This document shows positions 1 to 6,680 of a stretch of 8,555 nucleotides of DNA, in pieces (the first letter of the stretch is position 1; the number at the start of each line of letters is the position of its first letter). The notes below the pieces were generated by a model. The model was not told the DNA's origin. It worked only from the letters and a program-made list of their open reading frames with translations, and made no database searches. Source of the stretch: an uncultured Gammaproteobacteria bacterium. Its GTDB lineage: Bacteria > Pseudomonadota > Gammaproteobacteria > PS1 > Thioglobaceae. The translations under genes and the position numbers were made by a program. The stretch spans positions 1-8,555 of the forward strand of contig CAJWNF010000022.1 in assembly GCA_913044155.1 (NCBI GenBank), written 5' to 3'.

Positions 1-376
1 CATCACGACTTCTTTTACCACTGACACGGACCATAGCCCAGGTATCTGACTGATCGGTATAGTATGCAGGTGCATTTAATTTTTTTGCGATATCAACCTC
101 AGCATCATCACCTGCATAAGGATAATAAGCCAAGACTTGATTTTTCTGCAACCGCCATAATGTGATTGATGCGTCTGAAGAGTGAGTGGACTGACCTATT
201 GCAGGTATCGCTAAACCACAAGATTTATTAATTGCTGAGCCAATCTCATCAGCCTTATCTCTTGGTATTGCAACCATCACTAAAGATTGATCAATTACCT
301 CTGCAACTGTAACACCGTCAAATTCATGTTCTACACCATTTAATGGTGATTCTTTTGTTAAAGTATAATCAGACAC
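1..376 (-). CDS. soxG: Sarcosine oxidase gamma subunit, N-terminal part (cut by window edge)
   Basis: My reading of the minus strand gives an open frame from a GTG at 376-374 to the left edge: 125 codons with no stop, and the C-terminus missing. The protein begins MSDYTLTKESPLNG and ends near SDTWAMVRVSGKRSRD. The start and the S-D-x-W-A-hydrophobic-R-x-S-G segment are typical of SoxG. The gamma subunit of heterotetrameric sarcosine oxidase is a small relative of the glycine-cleavage T-protein fold that packs against the alpha subunit. It has no flavin of its own. The GTG is preceded by a purine-rich GGGGGAG with GGAG 7 nt upstream (384-387). It overlaps the end of soxA by 8 bases (GTGTCTGA), which suggests translational coupling. 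Its place directly after soxA matches the usual B-D-A-G order. Identity is strong because of sequence and context together; the start is well supported but non-ATG. Confidence 0.9.
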   Translation of the reverse strand, partial: MSDYTLTKESPLNGVEHEFDGVTVAEVIDQSLVMVAIPRDKADEIGSAINKSCGLAIPAIGQSTHSSDASITLWRLQKNQVLAYYPYAGDDAEVDIAKKLNAPAYYTDQSDTWAMVRVSGKRSRD

Positions 377-3332
377 GTAGACGCTCCCCCTCTGGATCGA
401 AGAAGTGTTGGCTACAAATTTCAACCTCAACGTCACTTCCTCTCACTAAATCAACCGCACGGACAGATTCGCCTTTACGGCTATGTCCGCCCTTAATAAA
501 CCCTAGACCAATATAACAACCCAATATTGGCGAATAAACTGAAGATGAAATCCATCCTTGATCGTTCTCAGTTGAAGCTTCATCACGTAAACCAAGTAGA
601 TGAGCTCCTGCAAGGGAATGACCCTTGTCAATTAAGTCATTCGTATTGACTGGCTTAAAGCCAACCATCTGCATACGGTCATCACGCTGAAGATCTTCAC
701 GTAAACCAAGTGTATAACCAATAAAATCTTTCTTGCCTGAAACCATGCCGCCCATACCTAAATCGTATGCACTAGTCTGACCGTTAAGTTCGGGTCCCGC
801 CGCATGGCCTTTTTCAATACGCATAACACCTAAAGCTTCAGTACCATAAGGGATAACGTCAAACTCTTCTCCTGCCTCCATTAGAACTCGCATCAATGAG
901 TCACCATAACGTGTAGGAACGGCAATTTCATAAGCGAGCTCACCAGAAAATGAAATTCTAAACAATCTCGCAGGAATACCACCACAAACTGAAATTTCAC
1001 CAGCAGCCATGTACGAAAATGCCTCATTTGAAATATCGTGCTCAGGGTCAACAATCTTTCGCAGTAATTTACGGGAGTTTGGACCTGCAACTGCGTACTG
1101 CGCATACTGTTCAGTGACAGAAATCATATGGACATCTAGATCAGGCCATAAACATTGATGACAGAACTGCATATGGCGATAAACACTAACTGCATTTGCA
1201 GTTGTAGTTGTCATTACAAAATGATTCTCTGAGAGTCTCGCTGTTGTACCATCATCCATTGCCATACCGTCTTCACGAAGCATAAGACCGTAACGAGTTT
1301 TTCCAACCGGCACTTTAGCAAAGGCATTTACATAAATTCTATTTAGGAATTCGGAAACATCCGTACCTTTAAGGTCAATCTTACCAAGTGTAGTTACATC
1401 ACAGATGCCAACTGAAGATCGAGTTTGTTTGACCTCACGGTCAACAGATTGACGCCAATGAGTTTCACCAGGCTGAGGAAACCATTGTGAACGATACCAC
1501 ATACCCACTTCCACGAAAACAGCACTCTGTTCAACCGACCATTTGTGACTTGGTGTATATCGAGTTGGATAAAACTCCATGCCACGCCTTCTGCCAGCAA
1601 ATGCACCCATTGCCACTGGTGCATAAGGAGGACGGAAGATAGTTGTACCTGTCTCTTCCATGGTCTGTTCCATATTCTCGGCCATAATGCCAATCGCAAG
1701 AACGTTAGCAGTTTTGCCCTGGTCTGTAGCCATACCAAGAGTGGTATAACGCTTTACATGCTCAACAGACCTAAAACCTTCTTGGTTTGCAAGTTTGATA
1801 TCTTTCACGGTTACATCATTCTGAAAATCCACCCAAGCCCTATTTTTGCCACTTGGAATGCCCCACTTAGCAGAAATATTGTAGTCTATAGTTGGCGTTG
1901 AAGCTGGTTTTAAATTGCTTGCTTTGTAACCAAGTTCGACAGCAACAATAGAACCCTGATTATGACCTTCAGCTATCGCATCAGCTAAAACCATCGTACC
2001 CTTAGCACGACCAACAACTGACATACCCACGGGAGCTGAGGAATCTGGCACAAAGGTTGCCAACTCTTCGTTCCATTTCGGTACCCCGCGATGGTGGCAG
2101 GTTAGATGAAGGTTTGGATTCCATCCTCCAGAAACGGCAAGCGTGTCTGTTTCTATAGTTTTTCCATTTGAGAGCTTGATTGACTTGATTGCCTTGCGAC
2201 CCCTCGTATCAATAACATCGGTGCCCATAAAAATCTGTGCTCCTGCAACCCGCATGACTGGCTTAATAGCACGCGAATCAATGATTGCAACAATATTAAC
2301 GTTTTTGAAAAATAAATCCCTAGCAGTTTTCCATCCATCATCATTATTTGTATAAATGCTGACTCTTTGCCCTACCCTGACGGCAAAGCGGTTTAGATAA
2401 GTCCTAACAGCACTAGCCAACATAATTCCTGGGCGGTCATTGTTGCCGAAAGCTATCGACCTTTCAGTCGCTCCAGCACATAATATTGTACGTTTTGTAT
2501 AGATCCGCCAGTTAACTTGACGTGGCTTGTCTTTGTTGGCTCTTGCTTCAAAATCTCTGTTCTCAATAGCGCCATAAATGCCGTGGTCATAAGCGCCAAA
2601 TATGGTTGTATTATTCATTAGTGTTACGTTGTCCATTGTGCTTAGTTTGGCAACCGTTTGTTTAGCCCATTCGCTTCCTGACATGCCATTGATCTTGTTA
2701 GTTTCTGAGTTTAATCTACCACCCATAACAAAATCTTCGTCGGCAAGGATTACCTTTGCACCTGACTGAGCGGCTGTTATTGCAGCTGAAAGACCTGTAG
2801 CGCCGGCACCAATAATTAAGATGTCACAATAACGAAATCCTTTGTCGTAAGTATCCGGATCAGCCTCTTTTGAAAGGGTGCCTAAACCGGCTGAATTCCG
2901 GATCGCTGGTTCATAGAATTTTTCCCAAAAGGCCTTTGGCCACATAAATGTTTTGTAATAAAAGCCTGCACTAAGTAGCGGTGAAACAAAATCAGTAACT
3001 GCCATAAAATCGAAACCTAGTGGACCTCTATGGTTTTGACTTTGTGCATAGAGCCCTTTGTATAGTTTTGTAACTGTTGCACGAGTGTTTGGCTCCTTAT
3101 ATGCACCACTACCTATTTCCATCATTGCATTTGGCTCCTCTGAGCCCGCCGTTAGGATGCCGCGTGGACGATGATACTTGAACGAGCGCCCTACCAGATG
3201 CTTGTTGTTTGCAAGCAAAGCGGATGCGAGCGTGTCGCCTTCATAGCCCTGTAATAATTGGCCATTGAAAGTAAAACTTATAGCCTTCTCCTGGTCAATT
3301 AGACCGCCGTCAATTCTATTAATTTGACTCAT
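369..3332 (-). CDS. soxA: Sarcosine oxidase alpha subunit (heterotetrameric)
   Basis: This 987-residue protein has the full length expected of SoxA. Residues about 15-75 form the ferredoxin-like 2Fe-2S-type fold domain found at the SoxA N-terminus, with the signature RSFKYHRPRGIL and SEEPNAM. A Rossmann dinucleotide site follows at 175-180 (GAGATG), with the second half of the pyridine-nucleotide domain to about 460; in characterised enzymes this region binds NAD+. From about 590 to the end lies an aminomethyltransferase (GcvT-like) domain with FSGELAYE near 795-802 and YGTEALGVMRIEKGH near 829-843. This is the part that binds tetrahydrofolate and captures the methyl carbon as 5,10-methylene-THF. 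The C-terminus HFFDPEGERLR is typical. The ATG overlaps the soxD stop by 4 bases (ATGA), with GAGGA just upstream. The enzyme is cytoplasmic and oxidises sarcosine to glycine with H2O2 release. No frameshift is seen. Confidence 0.97.
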   Translation of the reverse strand: MSQINRIDGGLIDQEKAISFTFNGQLLQGYEGDTLASALLANNKHLVGRSFKYHRPRGILTAGSEEPNAMMEIGSGAYKEPNTRATVTKLYKGLYAQSQNHRGPLGFDFMAVTDFVSPLLSAGFYYKTFMWPKAFWEKFYEPAIRNSAGLGTLSKEADPDTYDKGFRYCDILIIGAGATGLSAAITAAQSGAKVILADEDFVMGGRLNSETNKINGMSGSEWAKQTVAKLSTMDNVTLMNNTTIFGAYDHGIYGAIENRDFEARANKDKPRQVNWRIYTKRTILCAGATERSIAFGNNDRPGIMLASAVRTYLNRFAVRVGQRVSIYTNNDDGWKTARDLFFKNVNIVAIIDSRAIKPVMRVAGAQIFMGTDVIDTRGRKAIKSIKLSNGKTIETDTLAVSGGWNPNLHLTCHHRGVPKWNEELATFVPDSSAPVGMSVVGRAKGTMVLADAIAEGHNQGSIVAVELGYKASNLKPASTPTIDYNISAKWGIPSGKNRAWVDFQNDVTVKDIKLANQEGFRSVEHVKRYTTLGMATDQGKTANVLAIGIMAENMEQTMEETGTTIFRPPYAPVAMGAFAGRRRGMEFYPTRYTPSHKWSVEQSAVFVEVGMWYRSQWFPQPGETHWRQSVDREVKQTRSSVGICDVTTLGKIDLKGTDVSEFLNRIYVNAFAKVPVGKTRYGLMLREDGMAMDDGTTARLSENHFVMTTTTANAVSVYRHMQFCHQCLWPDLDVHMISVTEQYAQYAVAGPNSRKLLRKIVDPEHDISNEAFSYMAAGEISVCGGIPARLFRISFSGELAYEIAVPTRYGDSLMRVLMEAGEEFDVIPYGTEALGVMRIEKGHAAGPELNGQTSAYDLGMGGMVSGKKDFIGYTLGLREDLQRDDRMQMVGFKPVNTNDLIDKGHSLAGAHLLGLRDEASTENDQGWISSSVYSPILGCYIGLGFIKGGHSRKGESVRAVDLVRGSDVEVEICSQHFFDPEGERLRV

Positions 3333-3616
3333 TTTCCTCGACCCATTGATCTTGAGACATCTTCAGCTAATTCAACATTGATAATCTCATGTGTTAAAGT
3401 GTTGCGGGTAACTAGCAACCAGGACTGATCGCCTTGTTCGTGGTACCATAATTCGCGGTTATCACCGGCAATGTTTTCCCTAATATATTGATACTGATGG
3501 AAATCTTCAGCCGCACTCTTTGAACCCCAATCTGGCCTATCAATTAGATCAGCGGAACCTAGATAAACAAACTCCTCAGAATCTCGAGGGCCTAATAATG
3601 GATGGTTTATTATCAT
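3329..3616 (-). CDS. soxD: Sarcosine oxidase delta subunit, altered zinc site
   Basis: A 95-residue protein with the length and motif order of SoxD: HPLLGPRDSEEF at the start, IDRPDW, YIRENIAGDNRELWYH in the middle, and TRNTLTHEI near the C-terminus. In characterised heterotetrameric enzymes delta is a small zinc-binding structural subunit with a CPxCG start and a later His/Cys pair. Here the start reads HPLLG, so both cysteines are gone (His5 and Leu8 at those places). His59 is kept, but the later Cys position is Asp63. The protein has no cysteine at all. Zinc binding is therefore doubtful or needs different ligands. The ATG lies 12 bp after the soxB stop, with only a weak purine-rich GAGAAAG upstream, and the stop overlaps soxA. 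The call is firm from motifs and position between soxB and soxA. Confidence 0.93.
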   Translation of the reverse strand: MIINHPLLGPRDSEEFVYLGSADLIDRPDWGSKSAAEDFHQYQYIRENIAGDNRELWYHEQGDQSWLLVTRNTLTHEIINVELAEDVSRSMGRGK

Positions 3617-3628
3617 CTTGCTTTCTCG

Positions 3629-4891
3629 TTAGTGAAGGTTTGGCTGTGCACCAACACCTTTTTCATCAATCATTGCGCCACGCCTGAAACGATCCAAGCG
3701 GTATGCGGTTGCGACCTCGTGAGGTTCATCTGTTGCCAGTAGGTGTGCATAACAATACCCACTAGCAGGCGTTGCCTTAAAGCCGCCATAACACCAACCA
3801 CCATTGAAAAAGAGTTCTTGAATTTCAGTACTATCAATGAACGGTGATCCATCCATCGACATATCCATAATACCACCCCACATACGGAGTAATCTTGCAC
3901 GACCAACTATAGGCATGATAGCCATACCGCCAGAGCAGACATCTTCTACAACTGGCAAATTTCCACGCTGAGCATAAGTATTGTAAGCATCAATGTCACC
4001 GCCAAAAACCAAACCGCCTTTGTCCGACTGCGAGCAGTAAAAGTGACCTGCTCCGAAAGTTATGACATTATCCATAACAGGTTTAAGTCCCTCAGTGACA
4101 AATGCCTGAAGGACATGACTTTCGATTGGTAATTTGATGCCTGCTTTAGCCATAACTCTACCAGACGAGCCCGCAACACAAACACCAACGCGGTTAGCTT
4201 TGATGTCGCCTTTTTTAGTCTGTACACCTAGACAAACTCCATTTTCGATATTGAACCCGGTCACTTCACAATTTTGAATAATATCAACACCTAAATCGCT
4301 TGCAGCCCTGGCATATCCCCAGGCAACAGCGTCATGACGAACTGTACCTCCACGTGGCTGGGCTAAAGCTCCTTTGATAGGGAAACGAGCATTATCCATG
4401 TCAAGGAATGGGTATCTTTCCTTGACATCCTTAGCTTCTAAATATTCAGCCCCTGCATCGGCAAATAGCATCGAATTGCCTCGACGAATAAAGGCATCTC
4501 TCTGGGCATCACTATGAATTAGATTCATAATTCCACGCTGAGAAACCATTGCGTTATAGTTTAAATCTTGTTCCAAATTCTCCCACAATTGCATAGAAAG
4601 CTCATAGAAAGGTTCGTTTCCTGGAAGTAGATAATTTGAACGAATAATAGTAGTATTCCTACCAACATTTCCAGAGCCAATCCAGCCACGCTCAAGAACA
4701 GCTACATTTGTAATACCATGATTTTTTGCAAGATAATAGGCAGTTGCAAGTCCGTGACCACCGCCACCAACAATAATTACATCGTAACCATCAGTCTTGG
4801 GCTCTGCATCACGCCATGTGGGTTCCCAACCCTTGTGTCCTGTTAAAGCTTCTTTTAATACTTTGAAGGCAGAATATCGTGTTTTGCTCAA
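3629..4891 (-). CDS. soxB: Sarcosine oxidase beta subunit (FAD/FMN catalytic)
   Basis: A 420-residue DAO-family flavoprotein that carries the catalytic site of sarcosine oxidase. The N-terminus RYSAFKVLKEALTGHKGW is characteristic of SoxB. The FAD Rossmann motif GGGGHG is at 42-47 and the acidic end of the second strand at Glu67. GRNTTIIRSNYLL (77-89) follows the FAD domain. His186 in GGTVRHD fits the conserved histidine that holds covalent FMN in characterised beta subunits (assigned by alignment in my head). GGWCYGGFKATPASG (364-378) is the C-terminal flavin/substrate segment. The start is TTG: the codon before it is GTT and the one before that is the in-frame TAA of the upstream gene, and the next Met is residue 100. 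A GGAG sits 7 nt before the TTG, inside the last codons of the upstream gene, implying coupled translation. Confidence 0.96.
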   Translation of the reverse strand: MSKTRYSAFKVLKEALTGHKGWEPTWRDAEPKTDGYDVIIVGGGGHGLATAYYLAKNHGITNVAVLERGWIGSGNVGRNTTIIRSNYLLPGNEPFYELSMQLWENLEQDLNYNAMVSQRGIMNLIHSDAQRDAFIRRGNSMLFADAGAEYLEAKDVKERYPFLDMDNARFPIKGALAQPRGGTVRHDAVAWGYARAASDLGVDIIQNCEVTGFNIENGVCLGVQTKKGDIKANRVGVCVAGSSGRVMAKAGIKLPIESHVLQAFVTEGLKPVMDNVITFGAGHFYCSQSDKGGLVFGGDIDAYNTYAQRGNLPVVEDVCSGGMAIMPIVGRARLLRMWGGIMDMSMDGSPFIDSTEIQELFFNGGWCYGGFKATPASGYCYAHLLATDEPHEVATAYRLDRFRRGAMIDEKGVGAQPNLH

Positions 4892-4894
4892 AAC

Positions 4895-6235
4895 TTAACT
4901 CCAAGGATAAGGGCTATTTGAAACAGGATGTAGTTTACCTTCTTTAAAGCGGCTAAATCTGAATGGTTCCAAAAGATCTTGTTTTTCACCCATCAACTCT
5001 TCAGCAACAAGGCAACCTAGACCTATCATTTTGTAGCCATGGTTGCTATCAGCAATGATAGTTACATTGTTATTAAAAGTATCAATTACTGGAAAGCTGT
5101 CAGCTGTAAAGCAGCCAATACCGCCAGAAGGCTCCTTATGGTACTTAGGCATTGTGCCCTCGAATCTCTTGTGGCAATGTGCAAGAGCTGAGACCCACAT
5201 GTGGGCAAATTCTGGACCTGAAACAAATTCTGGACTTGAAGGGCCATAAGGGTCAATCGCCACATCTTCTGCTGGCTTCTTAATTTCATATGGGGCGGCT
5301 CCACCTTGGATGCCGCCAAAATGCCAGTCAGGCTTATAATAAATACCCCACATTTTATCTGTAATAAGAGAGCCGTCCACTGTCGAGTATAGAGGAGCAT
5401 CTGTGTCAACATGAAGAACAGGAGGCATTTTGCCGTCATTGGTTTTGAGTGTCTCAGGATCTACCCGTAAAACACCCTCTTCTAACTGCCAAAAACGCCA
5501 CATATCGACATTACTATGAACATTACCTTCAAGATCTTTTACTTCGATCTGTGCTGGAAGGTCTAGCATCTTCCAAAAATCTATAGCCCATGGGCCAGCA
5601 CCAATTACAACACTTTCACAACCAACTGTACCTAGGTTAGTCTCGACTGCGGTCACGGTATCAGCATCATCTTTGGTAAAACCAGTAACCTCAACACCGG
5701 TGATAATCCTCACTCCCAAGTCTTCAACCTTTTTAGCTAATCCGTACATCGCTTTTGTGTTATTCGAGTAGCCACCCTTTTTCTCATGAAGGACTGATGT
5801 TATGCCTTCAGCTTGCCAGTCATCAAACATGTTGAGCATGTATTCACGCGACTCCTCTTCACCTTCAATGAACACGCTTTCATATCCAATTGCTTGCTGT
5901 TCTGAATGGATTTGCTTCACATCTTCACGCATACTTTCAGGTGAAATTTGCATATAGCCAACCGGATGGTAGCTAAAAGCTTCGGGATCGCTCTCCCAAA
6001 CGCTTACAGAGTGCGCCATTAATTTGCGCATTGCTGGTTGAAAGTAATTATTACGAACAACGCCACACGCAATACCAGTAGCCCCCGCTGATATTCCAGC
6101 TTTGTCTAGAATAATTACGTTATCCTTAACTCTTTCGGCTCTGGCGGTTAATATTTCTGCTAGACGCCATGCTGTTGATAATCCGTGTATACCGGCACCA
6201 ACGATAACGTATTTGGCTTGATCTGGAAATGACAT
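4895..6235 (-). CDS. SoxB-like FAD-dependent oxidoreductase (DAO family), probable secondary/tertiary amine oxidase or dehydrogenase
   Basis: A 446-residue protein of the D-amino-acid oxidase/glycine oxidase family and first gene of the sarcosine oxidase operon. The FAD motif GAGIHG is at 13-18, with Asp44 ending the second beta strand. SAGATGIACGVVRNNYF (49-65) corresponds to the GRNTTIIRSNYL segment of SoxB, and SNHGYKMIGLG (397-407) is the C-terminal FAD-binding segment. Residues 154-186 align without gaps to SoxB 181-213 (shared GG, LGV, EVTGF), so it is a SoxB paralogue. However, Asn159 stands where SoxB has the FMN-linking His186, so it probably uses FAD only. There is no signal peptide or membrane segment. 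A strong AAGGAG lies 6 nt before the ATG. Dimethylglycine is a reasonable substrate guess from context, but another N-methyl amine is equally possible. Confidence 0.85.
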   Translation of the reverse strand: MSFPDQAKYVIVGAGIHGLSTAWRLAEILTARAERVKDNVIILDKAGISAGATGIACGVVRNNYFQPAMRKLMAHSVSVWESDPEAFSYHPVGYMQISPESMREDVKQIHSEQQAIGYESVFIEGEEESREYMLNMFDDWQAEGITSVLHEKKGGYSNNTKAMYGLAKKVEDLGVRIITGVEVTGFTKDDADTVTAVETNLGTVGCESVVIGAGPWAIDFWKMLDLPAQIEVKDLEGNVHSNVDMWRFWQLEEGVLRVDPETLKTNDGKMPPVLHVDTDAPLYSTVDGSLITDKMWGIYYKPDWHFGGIQGGAAPYEIKKPAEDVAIDPYGPSSPEFVSGPEFAHMWVSALAHCHKRFEGTMPKYHKEPSGGIGCFTADSFPVIDTFNNNVTIIADSNHGYKMIGLGCLVAEELMGEKQDLLEPFRFSRFKEGKLHPVSNSPYPWS

Positions 6236-6241
6236 ACTGTA

Positions 6242-6247
6242 CTCCTT
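6242..6247 (-). promoter_or_regulatory. Strong ribosome binding site of the first operon gene
   Basis: On the minus strand AAGGAG lies 6 nt before the ATG at 6235. It is the best Shine-Dalgarno match in the window and fixes the start of the SoxB-like flavoprotein. By contrast, the two plus-strand genes have no visible Shine-Dalgarno sequence. Confidence 0.8.
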
Positions 6248-6300
6248 ATTATTTTACATATACTAAATAAACAAACTTTAAATACCGGTTTATTTATCGT

Positions 6301-6329
6301 CTTATACAACTTAATTTATTTCTTGTCAT
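6301..6329 (-). promoter_or_regulatory. Putative sigma70-type promoter of the flavoprotein-soxBDAG operon
   Basis: On the minus strand ATGACA (6329-6324, 5 of 6 to TTGACA) is followed after exactly 17 bases by TATAAG (6306-6301, 5 of 6 to TATAAT). Transcription would begin near 6294, giving a leader of about 60 nt that ends in the strong ribosome site. In DNA this AT-rich TATAAT-like strings are common by chance, but the combination of a good -35, ideal spacing and position makes this the best candidate. Confidence 0.55.
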
Positions 6330-6429
6330 ATTATCTTTTAAAGTAAGTCATAAGGCGTTCAAAAATATTCAAACTGAAGTGAAATTAATTAATATTTTTT
6401 TTAAATTCATTAAAAAATTAAATGTTAAA

Positions 6430-6449
6430 TCGGTAATATTGCATATCGA
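6430..6449. promoter_or_regulatory. Imperfect dyad, candidate operator
   Basis: TCGGTA and TATCGA flank an 8-base spacer and pair at 5 of 6 positions. The dyad is one of the few GC-containing islands in the AT-rich spacer. An ATTAG (complement of the CTAAT motif known for GcvA) begins immediately after it, at 6450. It lies upstream of the sox-side promoter at a distance suitable for an activator. Chance occurrence is quite possible. Confidence 0.25.
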
Positions 6450-6558
6450 ATTAGCGGCGTATTTTTTTTTGTTAAGTTTGTTTTTAATAATAAGATAAAA
6501 AACCTTTATTAAAAGTACATTTTCAAGAAATAATAATAAATTATATCTAATTAAATAT

Positions 6559-6571
6559 TTCTTCCGAAGTA
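6559..6571. promoter_or_regulatory. Candidate LysR-type T-N11-A box
   Basis: The 13-base site begins with T, ends with A and has CTTC and GAAG arms around a single central C (6561-6569). This meets the T-N11-A pattern with internal dyad typical of LysR-family operators. AAATAT occurs on the left and again on the right beyond a few extra A residues. CTAAT at 6547 and ATTAG at 6581 flank it. It lies about 110 bp upstream of the regulator's start, where autoregulatory LysR sites are often found. The call rests on pattern only. Confidence 0.35.
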
Positions 6572-6601
6572 AAAAATATCATTAGTAATCAATTTTTTTC
6601 T

Positions 6602-6628
6602 TATAATTAATCCAAAAATAAGTATAAT
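6602..6628 (+). promoter_or_regulatory. Tandem -10-like hexamers upstream of the LysR gene
   Basis: Two perfect TATAAT hexamers start at 6602 and 6623, 21 bases apart, in front of the regulator. Neither has a convincing TTGACA-like -35 at 16-18 bases, nor a TG extension. One may be the regulator promoter, but in such AT-rich DNA the match is weak evidence. Confidence 0.3.
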
Positions 6629-6680
6629 TATATTCAACTTTTTAGATTAATAAATTTTTTTAACTTTATATTGAATCCCT

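Larger units (their letters stand above)
6236..6680. other. AT-rich divergent regulatory region (no gene)
   Basis: This 445-bp gap between the divergent flavoprotein/sox operon and the LysR gene contains no credible coding frame. It is far more AT-rich than the genes, with many A and T runs. It holds a minus-strand promoter (6301-6329), two perfect TATAAT hexamers on the plus strand (6602 and 6623) and two short dyads (6430-6449, 6559-6571) that stand out by containing G and C. I found no riboswitch core, tRNA or GC-rich hairpin terminator. It is long for a region serving only two divergent promoters. Confidence 0.75.

Noticed and set aside
1394..1738. Minus-strand 114-codon frame within soxA in another frame
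   Set aside because: An overlapping shadow of soxA; the real frame here has clear conserved domain motifs.
1545..1901. Plus-strand 118-codon open frame inside soxA
   Set aside because: It lies wholly antisense to a well-conserved gene, has no ribosome site and its translation resembles no protein family.
5086..5439. Minus-strand 117-codon frame inside the SoxB-like flavoprotein
   Set aside because: Fully nested in a conserved gene in another frame with low-complexity composition; no independent support.
6275..6292. ACCGGT-centred palindrome just upstream of the flavoprotein gene
   Set aside because: Only the central 6 bases are symmetric; the flanks do not extend the dyad, so it is too short to support an operator call.
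6384..6393. ATTAATTAAT palindrome
   Set aside because: A short all-AT palindrome is expected by chance in this composition.
6236..6680. Glycine riboswitch in front of the sarcosine oxidase operon
   Set aside because: Such elements precede glycine genes in some marine bacteria, but the leader is only about 60 nt from the predicted start and I see no GC-rich aptamer helices in the spacer.
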